From assembly GCA_039105265.1 (NCBI GenBank), contig JAPFFF010000017.1:186001-250000 (forward strand): a stretch of DNA of 64,000 nucleotides, given 5' to 3'. The translations under genes and the position numbers were made by a program. Each line of letters starts with the position of its first letter. Position 1 is the stretch's first letter. The notes under the pieces are model-generated. The model was not told where the DNA came from. It ran no database searches and saw only the letters and a program-made list of their open reading frames with translations. Source of the stretch: Tritrichomonas musculus. Its lineage: Eukaryota; Parabasalia; Tritrichomonadida; Tritrichomonadidae. Below are positions 1-11,556 of the stretch, in pieces.

Positions 1-1197
1 TATTCTTTTTGGATATCTGTACAAATCAATTAATTCTTCCTTAATATCTGTTGCTAATGAAGCACATCCTTCAACACAATCTTTACCAGCATATAAAAAA
101 TATTTTGGAATTGATATTATATCCAATGATGAACAATTTTTGAAAGCAAAGTCACCAATTCTTTTTAAATCGATTGGAAATTTCAATTTTGTCAAAGATT
201 TGCATCCAAAGAATGCGTAATTTCCGATTTCTTCCAACCATGTTTTTGATAATTCTATTTTTGATAATGAGGCACATTTGTAGAATGCATAATCTTCAAT
301 TTTTGCAATTGATGAATAAATTGTTATTTTTTTCAATGAAGTACAATTTGAAAAAGTTCCGTTTTTAATTAATACGACTAATTTTGGAATTTCTATTTCT
401 GTTAATGATGAACATCCACTGAATGCTTTTTCTCCAATAACTCCGACTGATTCTGGAATTTTTATTTCTTCTAAAGACAAGCAATTTTTGAATGTGTTCT
501 CTTCAATTATTTTGATTGAATTTGGAATTTCAATTTTTTTCAATGATGTACAATTTGAGAATGAACCAGCACCTATTCTTTTGATTATTGATGTTTTGAA
601 TGTGAATGTCTTTAAGGATGTGCATCTTTCAAATATATATTCTCCAATTGATAAGACAGTTGATGGTAATGTTATTGATTCTAATGATCTACATCCACTG
701 AATGCGTAATTTCCAATGTTATTTACTGAGTTTGGAATTTCAACATTGATTAATGATTTACAATTATAGAATGTATAGTCATCAATTTCATTTATATTTG
801 AATTAATTGATATTTCTAACAATGATGAGCAACAATTGAAAGCATATTTTCCAATTTTTTTGACAGAAGATGGGATTGATATTGATATTAAAGAATTGCA
901 TCTATTGAATGCATAATTACCAATTTCAGTAACCAAAGATGGAATTATTATGTTAATAATTGATGAACAACCGCTAAATGCATAATCATCTATACTTTTG
1001 ACAGAAGATGGAATTGTTATTTCTCTTAATGAACTGCACCCTTCAAAACAATTTGCTCTAATCTTATTGATTGATGATAATATTATAACTTCTTTTAATG
1101 ACATGAAATTCTTGAAAATAAAATCATCTATATTGTTTTCTTCTGATGAGATTGCAATTTTCTCAATATTATTATCAATATTTATTGTTTTTATCAT
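1..1197 (-). CDS. BspA-like leucine-rich repeat protein, 3' end beyond window
   Basis: Reading the minus strand from the ATG at 1197 gives an uninterrupted frame to position 1 (at least 399 codons). The frame was checked at four places. The product is a series of about 23-residue LRR_5 (BspA/TpLRR) units of the form IGxYAFxxCxSLxxIxIPSSV, for example NYAFSGCSSLTEIEIP. In trichomonads these proteins form one of the largest families and are proposed surface adhesins or immunodominant proteins; many have a C-terminal membrane segment, which would lie outside this window. The first about 35 residues are a less regular cap without an obvious signal peptide. No frameshift or stop was seen, so it looks intact as far as it goes. 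The short plus-strand ORFs across this stretch are shadows. Confidence 0.9.
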   Translation of the reverse strand, partial: MIKTINIDNNIEKIAISSEENNIDDFIFKNFMSLKEVIILSSINKIRANCFEGCSSLREITIPSSVKSIDDYAFSGCSSIINIIIPSLVTEIGNYAFNRCNSLISISIPSSVKKIGKYAFNCCSSLLEISINSNINEIDDYTFYNCKSLINVEIPNSVNNIGNYAFSGCRSLESITLPSTVLSIGEYIFERCTSLKTFTFKTSIIKRIGAGSFSNCTSLKKIEIPNSIKIIEENTFKNCLSLEEIKIPESVGVIGEKAFSGCSSLTEIEIPKLVVLIKNGTFSNCTSLKKITIYSSIAKIEDYAFYKCASLSKIELSKTWLEEIGNYAFFGCKSLTKLKFPIDLKRIGDFAFKNCSSLDIISIPKYFLYAGKDCVEGCASLATDIKEELIDLYRYPKRI

Positions 1198-1660
1198 ATC
1201 AATATAAGTTATTTAACTTTAGAACTTTTTTTAAAAATGAAATGATTAAGTGACTAAGGTCTATAAATCAATAAAATAATAGTTTGGTATTTTTATAATT
1301 CAATTTGAAAATTTTTTAGAAAAAAATTTTTTTTATTAAAAAGTTTATTAAAATTTGATAGAAAAACCAAGAGTAAATTCTACTTAAATTACCTTTAAAA
1401 ATGACTGCTAAAATTATGAACATTTTTCTGTTTAAAAAACATACCAAAAATTTTTTTTTTGGTTTATGTCAATATTGACCTAAACCGCTACGAGAAATTA
1501 CGATCATGGGCGATTACGATTTCCTTTTTTTTTTTTTTTTTTAAATATAAAAAAAATCAAGCAATTATTGAAATCTCTATTTGATATAAAATATTTACAC
1601 CAAAGAATGATTTACACCAAAAATCAATATTAGGATTGCCAATTTCAGTAAAATCAAAAT
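1198..1660. other. Intergenic, AT-rich, with a near-perfect palindrome
   Basis: No coding potential seen. It contains a poly-T tract near 1526-1541 and a 26-bp near-perfect palindrome at 1461-1486 centred on GTCAATATTGAC. It lies upstream of the BspA-like gene (which starts at 1197) and downstream of the kinase-Sel1 pseudogene, so promoter elements of the BspA gene should be here. No TTGAAAAAGTT motif was recognised. Confidence 0.5.
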
Positions 1661-3950
1661 TCACTTATTGCTCATTGGTTCTTTCTGTTGCATTCTTATT
1701 TGAAACAGTTTCGATATCATCATCAGATAAAATACAAATATGTTTTGGTGAATCATTTTTTTCTTTGAATAGACGCGATTGTTACTAAATACTATTTTAT
1801 ATAAATAATTGTTCCGTTGAATTGGACTTTCAATTGAGAGAACATTTGATTGGAAATCAAAAATTTTCTTTTGAATATCTTTAATTTTGTGTATGCTTTC
1901 TAAATATCGAATGAAAGCAGGCAATCCTTTTGAAGGTATCATTTTTTCATCAAAGTGCATATAAAGAGTGTTGCCAATTAAATTATCATCTTTATATTTG
2001 TTTTTCGTCATTATTTGATTAATATAATCTTTAAATTGGATAATTCCAAAATATGATTGAAATATAAAATACGTGCAAACATCGTTGGGATCATCTCTTT
2101 GAATAATATTATGTTTAATTTCAGCTTTCAACGCTCGTGATTTATTTTCAAAATCACTTTTGATTGATTTTGAAATATAGCCCTCTACAACAAAACAAAA
2201 TATTCGTTTTTCATCATATAAAAAAGACCGAAAAACATTGGCTTTAATTTCATCTATTTGACCAGCCTTATAAATTTGTTTTAAATGTAAAATCCTAGCT
2301 TGTATATCGATATTATTATTATTATCATCATTATCATTATTGTATTTGCTATTATTATCATTATCATTATTATCATTATTGTTGATAATATTACTATCAT
2401 CGACTTTATAAAAATATTCTGCATGTAAATTTGATGAGAGAATATGGGATGATTGATCATTAGTTGGAATTTGTGATTTTAATTGATTTAATAAAAATAG
2501 AAGAATAATTCTACTATATTGGCCATTTATTCTCTGAAATACTTCAATTACCATAGAACAAAAAACATTATTCTTTTTATTTTCACCGCATTTGTAGAGC
2601 CAATATTTTGCTTTATCAGGATTATATTCCCTCAATATTCATTATTCCTAAATACATCATTGCACCAGTATCCATTTGAAAAGCAGCCATATTAAAATAA
2701 ACTTCAGCCTTTTCAAAATCCTTTTCTATTCCATCTCCGATATAACACATCCTTGCATATTCATACATAGCATCTTTATTACCAAGATCAGCTGAAAGTT
2801 GAAAATATTCAGATGCTTTTTGCTTGTCAACTTTCGTTCCTCGTCCTCTATAATACATTGTTCCAAGGTTGAACATTCCTGTTGCATTTTTTCGTTTTGC
2901 TGCCATTTGATAATAATTGATTGCTTCTTCATAATCAATCTTACATCCCAAACCAAAAGTTAAATTAACACGAAAAATAACCATTGATGGCGCCATCCCT
3001 TCATCAGCCAACCTTTTGTATAATTCATTAGCTCTTCTCTTGTCGAGAAAATTTTCTGAATCTTGCAATAATGAAGCATAGTGATAAGTTGAAAGCTTAT
3101 CATTTTGTTCCATCCCTTTTTCATAGTAGTATAATCCTTTTCTATATCTTGATGCATATGTTCTAATTGCTTCTATATTTCCATTATCAGCATATTCTTT
3201 GATATTTTCTTTTGTGAAGGGATAATTATGATCTTTAAAATAATCACATCCGAATGATTCCTTTAGAATGAAGAAATTCCATTCCAATAACAATTCCAAT
3301 CAACATAATTTATTTTTTCGATCTTAATTGGTTTGATAAAGTATCTGATTTTTTTTTTTTTTTTTAAGAAAATAAGCAAGCGTTTTATTTGGCATTTAAT
3401 CGAGTATCATCGTTGGGAATGGACTCCAATTAAAACTATGAAGACTGTATCCATGAAGCTTTATTATGGCCGGATAATCAAATTTTGAATATAATTCAAT
3501 TTCATTGAAAAAGTCGTTTGTTTCTGTAAATGATTATTTTCCTTTTTTGAAACTTTGGCAGCAAATTGTTGATGAGTATGCTTGCTTTCTACCAGAAAAA
3601 CCATGCTGAATGAACCATTACCAAGTGATTTTATTAGATTAAAATCAGCTAAATCTATTAATATTTTGTTATCTTTCAATTTGTCATTGATATTAATTAC
3701 ATTACTATTGTCATCTATTTGCTGTACTTTATTGAATTCAATCTCTTTTTTTTAGATTTTTAACTTTTTTGATTTTTAAATGATCTTTCATGTCTTTATC
3801 ATTAAATTCGTTGTCCATGGTCATTATTTCTCCTTGATTTTGATTACAGTCCGCGTGGTTATCGTTTTGGTTAATTTGATTTTGATTGATGCTTATATTA
3901 ATTTGGCTTTGTATTTTTGGCTGTCATATTGATCAATCATTTTAAACCAA
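1661..3950 (-). pseudogene. Decayed protein kinase-Sel1 repeat gene
   Basis: Homologous in plan to the intact gene at 15679-20820 but broken in at least five places. From about 3945: a polar N-terminal tail (MIDQYDSQKYK...) that changes frame near 3910 and again in an A-run near 3750. Next a kinase N-lobe at 3464-3679 with glycine loop LGNGSFSMVFLVE and Lys in FAAKVSKK. A frame change in a T-run near 3505 leads to NEIELYSKFDYPAIIKLHGYS and MPNKTLAYFL, followed by a homopolymer. Then helix E (IGIVIGMEFLHSKGII) near 3285-3235, after which the HRD, DFG and C-lobe are missing and the sequence jumps into Sel1 repeats (3235-2630). A frameshift at 2622-2635 splits a Sel1 unit. A poly-Asn/Asp stretch lies at 2310-2400, and a last frame change in an A-run near 1770 precedes the C-terminus. 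No function is expected unless the frame changes are sequencing errors in homopolymers. Confidence 0.75.
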
Positions 3951-4719
3951 AATTTATTTTTTTTTTTGGCTTTATTAGATAAAAATTATTGCAAAAAATT
4001 TGTGAGAAAAAAAAAATTTGTCATTTGTATGGACAGAGAAAATGAAGCATAACTTTTTCAAAAGTTTAGATTATAAATTTTAGCATCTTTTGATATTTTT
4101 ACATAATTTTACCTAGACTTACAATTAAAAGGAAAGGATCGGTAAAAATTTTGAAACATAAATAACAAGAAGATTAACTTTTGAAATATTAATAATACCT
4201 TCATTTATATTAAAATTAATTGAATCTTGAGTCCCAAATAAAAGTTGAGCATCTTTAGACGGTGGTGCTCTGTATATAATGCAAATTCCTTCTACAAATT
4301 ATGGCATATTTGTTCAGTATAATAAATTCATTTGAAGTTTGTTACATAAGTTCTCTTGTGCAACATAAGCATATCGCTTGTAGTAAATGAACATCTTAAT
4401 CTACACGAAGAAGCATTTTGAACTAAGAAAGTAATTGCCTTTCCTGAGCTACTCAAAAATTTTTGTAATAAAATAAAATAAAAGAAAAAAAAACTGCTTT
4501 GGTTGTCTTTATACCTGTTTAACTTGTGGCTGACCTTGGTTATCAATCATTTTCCAGATTAAAAACGGTTATAATTTTAACAGTCTGACTTTATTTGAGG
4601 TCAAACGGTCAGTTTTCACCGATAAATAAAAATCAAAAGTTTAAATAAAATGAATTTTTTTTTAATAATTTGATCTCTAAAAAAAAAAATCAAAAGTCGA
4701 AATAAAAATCATATTTATT
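3951..4719. other. Intergenic, with a dispersed repeat copy
   Basis: No convincing gene. A 72-codon minus ORF at 4328-4546 has no recognisable features. A frame around 4150-4280 (minus) reads like protein (YRAPPSKDAQLLFGTQDSIN) but has no start and is short, so it may be a relic. Positions 4083-4162 match the 28028-28118 hairpin repeat. A GAAAAAGTT motif on the minus strand near 4050-4065 lies about 100 bp upstream of the decayed kinase-Sel1 gene and may be its old promoter. Confidence 0.4.
4083..4162 (+). repeat. Dispersed 80-bp repeat, copy 1
   Basis: Aligns by eye over about 80 bp with 28028-28118 in the same orientation. Shared blocks include ATTTTTACATAATTTT, GACTTA, AAAAGGAA and GGATCGGTAA. 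This copy has lost most of the terminal inverted symmetry seen in the second copy. Confidence 0.7.
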
Positions 4720-7220
4720 AAGATTTTTTAGATGTTAACAGTGAAACAATATCACTAAATTTTTCATCTTTTGCTCTATCAAGAGGAGTATGATGAATAT
4801 CGCTATTTATAGAAATACCATTAATATTCATTCTTTTGAAATATTATTAATTTTTATTATTTTTTTTGAAATTTTATTAAAACATACAAAAAAATGTCTT
4901 TTACGTTGATTTTGATATTATCTAATGAAATAAGATATTTAACAACATCTGTTCTACCTTTATAACATGCGTCATGTAATGCTGTTTCATAAAAAAAAAT
5001 ATTTTTTTTTAATCCCATGAAAATTATTAATTGTTCAAACATCATTTATAAATTTAATTTAAGAATATTATCAAATAGTAAAAATAAAAATATCTTTAAC
5101 ATTGATATTAACTTTTTTTGACTCAACAAAACATTCAATAATATCAATATTTCCAAGTTCACAAGCTTGAATAAATTGGGTATCATAAATATTGTTTGTT
5201 TGAAATTCCATTTCAAAATCTTAAACATGAAATATAATTAAATTATTGCAATTTGAAAATTTCATTTTTCGCATTGACATCAATTCTATCCAATGAAAGT
5301 AGATATCTAACAAGATCAATATTATTATCTTTACATGCTCTATAAAGTATTGTATCATCAATTTATTTACTTTTAAACATCATTTACATCTGCACCATAA
5401 AAATAAAAATAATAAAAATTTCTTTTGCATTTACATCAATTTTTTTTAATGTAGTAAGATATTTAACAAGTTCAACATTACCTGAACCATAAGCAACATG
5501 TAGTATTCTTTCATTAATTTTAATTTATTTGAAATATCATGAATGTTTTTTAAATGTTAAAATATCATAAAAATATTCATGCTTTTAGACATAATTAAAA
5601 CATCAGTATGAAACATGATTAAAAAACCAAAACTCAAAATATTTCTCTCGTTAATGTAAACTTTGTTCGATGAAATCAGATATTGTACAAGATCAAGATT
5701 ACCAGATTTACATGCTTTATAAAAGATTGTTTCATAAATTATAATTTGTTTGAAATTTTATTATTATTTTTTTTAAATGCCATTTAATTTTCAAAATTGT
5801 AATATCTTTAACATAAGCATCCATTTTATCCAATGAAATCAGATACTTAACAAGTTCAAAATAATTATTTTCATATACCATATGCAACAATGGTTTATAA
5901 AAAATAATCTTTATAAATGTTGTTAAAAAAAATCGTGATTTTGAATATGATAAACTTTTTCAATGATGAAATATTATTAATAAAACAAATTAAAATATCT
6001 TCTGTATTGATATCGACTTTTTTCAATGAAGTAAGATATTTAACAAGTTCAATATTATTTAATTCACATGTTCTAAATAATATTGTTTTATAAATAAATA
6101 ATTTTTGGGAATACCATGAATATAAATAATATTTTAATTTCATTAATTTAAAAAACTTTGAAAATATTATAAAAAACATAAAATTATTAAAAATGTTTTT
6201 CTGATTAACATTGATCTTTTTCAATGAAATTATATATTTAACAAGTTCAATATTACCATTTTCACATGCTTTATATAATATTGATTCATAAATAATGAAT
6301 TTTTTAAATCCCATTAATGTTTAGTTAATCGAAATTTTATAAAAAATCATTAATTGTTGAAATTTCATAAAAAAAAGTAATAAAAAAAATATCTTTCTGC
6401 TTTATATCGAATCTCTCTAATGAAACCAGATATTTGAAAAGATCAAGATTACCAAATGCACATGATTCATGCAATATTGTTTCATAAATAAAATTCTTTT
6501 GAAATTCCATGAATATTCATAAAATAGAAACATTATTAATTTATCAATGATTTTGAAATTTCATAAAAAAATAATGATTAAAATGTCTTCAACATTGAGA
6601 CTGATTTTGTTTAATGAGATAAGATATTTTACAAGTTCATTATTATTTGAAGCGATGGCATAATATAATATAGTACAATTAAATATATTAATTTTGAAAC
6701 ACCATAAAAGTTTATTTTTTTTTTTTTTGAAATATTATTAATATTTATTTTAAAATATTATTTTAAACAAAAAAGAAAAATTGTTCTCTCATTGAGATTG
6801 ATTTTATTCAATGAAATAATATATTTAACAAGATCAATATTCCCAGATACACATGCTGAATACAATACTGTTTCATAAAATTATATAAATTTTGAAATTC
6901 CTAGATTAAAATATATTTATTTTGAAATGTTATTAAAAAAAATTCATTTCTAAAATTGTTTTGACATTGATATCAATTTGATTCAATTCAATAAGGTATT
7001 TAACAAGTTCATAATTTCCGGAAGTAGAAGCAAAATGCAAAATTGTTTTATTAATATTGTTAATTTTAAAAATGCCATTATTATCAAAACCACATTGAAA
7101 TTACATTAAATCAAATGAAAAATGTCTTTTGCCATAATATCGATTTGATTTAACGAAATAATATATTTAACAATTGGTAAGTTTCCCACAGAGCAAGCAA
7201 AATGTAAGACTGTTTGATTA
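4720..7220 (-). other. Thirteen closely spaced ankyrin cassettes (KYLISL type) plus terminal unit
   Basis: Cassettes lie at about 7218-7120, 7050-6950, 6872-6775, 6684-6590, 6490-6395, 6295-6200, 6095-5995, 5900-5805, 5745-5635, 5520-5418, 5362-5265, 5190-5085 and 4992-4895. The terminal unit and stop are at about 4840-4720. They share the core GNxELVKYLISLxKIDVN and spacers of roughly 70-110 bp. Spacers carry a repeated block just before the cassette, with ATGG(A/G)ATTT, then A-rich, then TTTATGAAACA. In several cases that ATG is in frame with the cassette (MEFQKNFIYET, MEFQTNNIYDT, MGFKKFIIYES). The frame at 5895-6314 reads through two cassettes and one spacer. Confidence 0.7.
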
Positions 7221-7309
7221 ATATATATATTTTAAAATTGAATGAATATTTTCGATTTTTGAAATTTTATTTAAAAAATTAATCTCAAATCTTATAAAAA
7301 AAAATTATT

Positions 7310-10300
7310 TTAAAATGAATGGATTAAGGAGTATCTTTTTATTTGTTAATAAAAGTTCAACCATTTGAATGTTTCCATTTTCAACAGCCATATCTAATGC
7401 TACATAATAAAACATTAATGCGAAATTTCATTCAAAAACAGCATATAAAAATAATATTAGAATAATTATTTTTAAATTATATAAAATTATTTAATTTTAA
7501 AATGGAATGAAAATAGTTGGTTCTGAATGGAATTCAAAAAATATAGTTCATAATTTCATTAAAATATTTGATATATAAATATCATTTCAATTCGAAAATA
7601 AATTTTATTAATAAATAATATTTTTTGAAATGCTATTTAAACAAAATTATTTTAGGAATTGAATTGAAATTATAAATTAAAATTTTATTAAAATATGATT
7701 TTTGATATTTTATTGAAATGCTTGATTTTAAATTTCATTAAAATAATGATACGAACACAGTTTAAAAATTTAGTGCTAATTCTATAAGGAATATTAGGAT
7801 CAAGTTTCTTGTTTTCTAATAAAAGTTTAATTATATCTACATTTTGATTTTTAGCTGCAGATGTTAAAGCTGTTTTATAAAATATTGATGAAAATTGTAT
7901 TAAAAAATAATTTAAAATTTTATTAAATATTTTAATTATAAATTGAATTACAATTTTTGATTTAGAATTATATCAAAATATATTTTTTTGAATTGAATTC
8001 AAATATTTGATGTTGAAACTGAATAAACACATAAATATTATAATTATATTCAAAAATTAGATATAATTGAATTAAAATATTTATTGTTAATTACATTTAA
8101 ATATTTGATTTTCAACTGAATTTAAATTATATAAAAATTGTATTTAAATAATTTTTTTAAAATTTTATCAAAATTTTTTTTCTTGAATATCATTAAAACC
8201 TATATATTTAAATTTCATTAAAAAGATTTTTTATGAACTTCATCAAAATGTTAAATTTCGAATGTTGTTGAAAATTTAGACCAAATGTAATAGAAATATT
8301 TGATTTTAAACGTAATAAAAACATTTTTTGGTTTAAAACATAATTCAAATATTTAATTCGAATGTTATTAAAAAATACAAAATTCAATTGCATAAATTTT
8401 TTTTATATAAAATGTCATTAATTACTTTTAAGAAGAATGGAATAAAATTATTTGATTATTAATTTGATAAAAAAACATATTCAAATTTTGTTTAAATATT
8501 GAAATTTAAAATATGATTAAAAATTTTTATATATATTTCATTGAAATAATAAATTTAAAAACATAATTCAAATTTTTCATTATGAACTTCATTTAAATTA
8601 ATAAATATGAAAATATTATAAATATATAAATTATTGAATTATATTAATTTTTAGTGTCAAATTGTATTAAATTTTTTTCTTTGAATAGTATTAAATTATG
8701 TTAATCAGTAATTTCATTATAACATATTATTTTGAAATTTTATATAACAATTATATTTTTAAATTTTATTAATGCAATTATTTTGAATTTCATTAAAACT
8801 TATAATTTTGAAATTTTATTAACAAAATATTCAGTTTTAAAATTACTATAAAATTCACATTAATTTTTTTGTTTTTTAGTAAAAGTTTAATAATTTCAAT
8901 GTTTCCTACACCTGCAGCAAGATTAATTGGTGCTCTATTAATATATTAGAAGAAAATTTCATTTAAAAAATAAATTTAAACATAATTTGAATAATAGAAA
9001 TTGAAATTGAATTTATAAATATAATTTAGAATGTGATACAAATAATTGAATATAAAATGCAATTAAAACATTTCATTATGAATTTTATTGAAATATTTAA
9101 AATGAAATATAATTTAAAATCTTATTTTAGAAATTTCATTCAAACAATTAATGTGAAATTAGATTAATATAAAAAAATATTAATTTCATCCAAATAATCA
9201 ATTTTGAATGTAATTAAAATATTTTATTTTAAATCCAATTGAATTATATAATTTTGAACATCATTTAAAAAAGAAATTTTTAATGCGATTAAAATATATA
9301 ATTTTGAATATTAAAAAAATCTTTGACATCGAATTTTTTTCATCCAATTAAAAATATCATTTTAAATGCAATTAAAATAATTAATTTTGAATTCCATTTT
9401 AAAATATAATTATGAATTCTATAAATTTTTTGGAGAAAGAATACTATTAAAATATCAGATTACTAATATAATCGTAATTAAAAAATCAAATAATTTTGAA
9501 TTCTATTTAAAACAATACTAAAATTCCATCAAAATATCAAATTTTGAATTGCATCAAAAAATATGATACCAAATTTCATTCAAATACTTATTTTTTAAAT
9601 GTAATTTGAAAATTTAATTTTGAACATGATTGAATTTTGTGACTTTTAATTTCGTTAAAATATTTGATTTAAAATATAATTAAAATATTTTTTCTTAAAT
9701 TCTATTGAAATCGTTCAATTAGAAATATAATTAAAATATAGCATTTTGAATTCTATTCAAATATTTTGTTAGATATATCATACAAATAAAATTGTAAACA
9801 AGATTAAAATGTTATATGTTGAAATTGCATTGAATTCTTATAATGCAAATTTTATTAAAATATTAAGAATTAAAATATAATTTAAATATTTCAATATGAA
9901 TTACATGAAAATATAAAATTTTAAATAAATGGAATATTAACATCAATTTTTTTATTTGTTAACAGAAGCTTAACAATTTCTACATTTGCTTTTTCAATTG
10001 CTAAATATAATGGCGTTCTATGAAATAAAATGATATTTCATTAAAAAACAAATAAAAAATTTTATTAAAATGAAAAAAATAAAATTGAGTTTAAAAATTT
10101 ATTTATTGATTCTATAAAAATAGATTTTATAAATATCATTCAAATTTATTATTATAATTTCATAAACATATAAAAAGAAATATCATTAAATTAATTGATT
10201 CTGAATATGATCAAAAGATTTTATTTAGAATTAGATTGAAATATTTGAATTAAAATATAATTAAAAAAAAAGTTCTATTCCATAAAACATTATATTTATA

Positions 10301-11422
10301 AATTTCATTAGAAAAATTAAATTTAAATGATATTAATTTTTTATAAAAGAATATAATTAAAAAATAATTATAAATTGAATTGAATAATAATATTGATAAT
10401 TTCATTGAATAATTTCATTTAAAATTACATTGAAAAAATCTATGGTTAATTGTATTGAAAATTTTACACAGAAATTCTATATAAATTCAAAATGTTATTG
10501 TGTTAAATTATATAACTTTGAATTTTATTAAATTTTTATTTAAAATATATAGAAAATTAACATTTATTTTTTTGCTTGCCAATAAAAGCTTAATAATATC
10601 AATATTTTGGTTTTCAATTGCACTAATTAATGCTGTTTTATAAAATAAAATATTAAATTTCATCACAAAAATAAAATAAAATATAATAAACAATATACAA
10701 TGATAAATGTAATTAAAATTTTTAAAAATTAATCCAATTAAAATATTCAGCCTTAAATGTCATAAATTTTATTATGATTTAAAATACTATTAAAATACTA
10801 AATTAGGTATTTTATTTAATTTCATGATTATAAATATTATTAATACAATCAATGCGAATTTTATTAAAATATTTAATTTGTTACATAATTAATTTTATTT
10901 TTATTTTTGAATGATATTAAATTATTGAATACTAAAATTTCAATGCTATTAATATCAAGTTGCTCATTTCTTAACATAATCTCAACAATTTCAGCATTTT
11001 GCTCATCAACTGCAAAATGTAGTGCTGCTTTATAAAAATTTTTTTATATAACATCATTAAAAAATTAATTTAAAATTGAATTAAAATATTATGCTGTGAA
11101 TGCTATTGAATTATATATTTTTGAATTGTATATAAAAACTTGTTTTAAAACTGTATTTAAAATTTAAATTCTAAAATTGAATTAAAAAATTTGATTTGAA
11201 ATTCCATTAAATCATGAATCGTTAAATTTTATTTAAGATCATTTATTAGAATTCTATTGAAACATATAATTTGATATCAAATTAAATTATTCGATTTTTA
11301 ATTTTATAATTTTTTTTTAATAAAACAATTTGAAAATTAATATCAAGTTTTTTGTTAGATAATAAAAGTTCAACAATCTCAACATTTCCTTTTTTAATGG
11401 CAGCACATAATGGCGTTCTATA
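7310..11422 (-). other. Seven widely spaced ankyrin cassettes (KLLL type)
   Basis: Cassettes on the minus strand lie at about 11420-11335 (RTPLCAAIKKGNVEIVELLL), 11034-10940 (KAALHFAVDEQNAEIVEIML), 10640-10553 (KTALISAIENQNIDIIKLLL), 10022-9940 (RTPLYLAIEKANVEIVKLLL), 8942-8855 (RAPINLAAGVGNIEIIKLLL), 7880-7795 (KTALTSAAKNQNVDIIKLLL) and 7408-7315 (a diverged MALDMAVENGNIQMVELLLT-like unit). Each is one ankyrin repeat of helix-turn-helix length. Spacers are about 300-1000 bp of AT-rich degenerate minisatellite, apart from shorter ones near the 3' end of the block. The ORF at 10508-10693 is one of these cassettes with flanking spacer translated. Confidence 0.7.
7420..11330. repeat. Degenerate 25-27 bp minisatellite forming the ankyrin spacers
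   Basis: On the strand of the ankyrin gene the spacers are made of diverged copies of a unit containing ATGAAATTCAAAATCAAAT. On the plus strand this reads as repeated ATTTGATTTTGAAT and TTTCATTAAAA. The same unit in the same orientation relative to coding is found in the spacers at 57650-59120 and, cleanly tandem, at 14960-15070. Confidence 0.65.
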
Positions 11423-11556
11423 AAAACAAAAAGATAGGAAAAATCATATTAAAAAATTTTTTAGAATTTCATTTAAAAATTAATTTTGAAACATAATCAA
11501 AACTTTTTGAAAGCAAATTTTCTGATGAATAAAAACAAAGGTGAATTAGATAAAAA

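Noticed and set aside
174-1207. Three short plus-strand ORFs at the left edge
   Set aside because: They are shadows of the minus-strand BspA-like frame, which is continuous over the whole stretch and shows clear LRR units.
4328-4546. 72-codon minus ORF
   Set aside because: No recognisable motif or homologue in the window, poly-Phe inside, and no link to neighbours.
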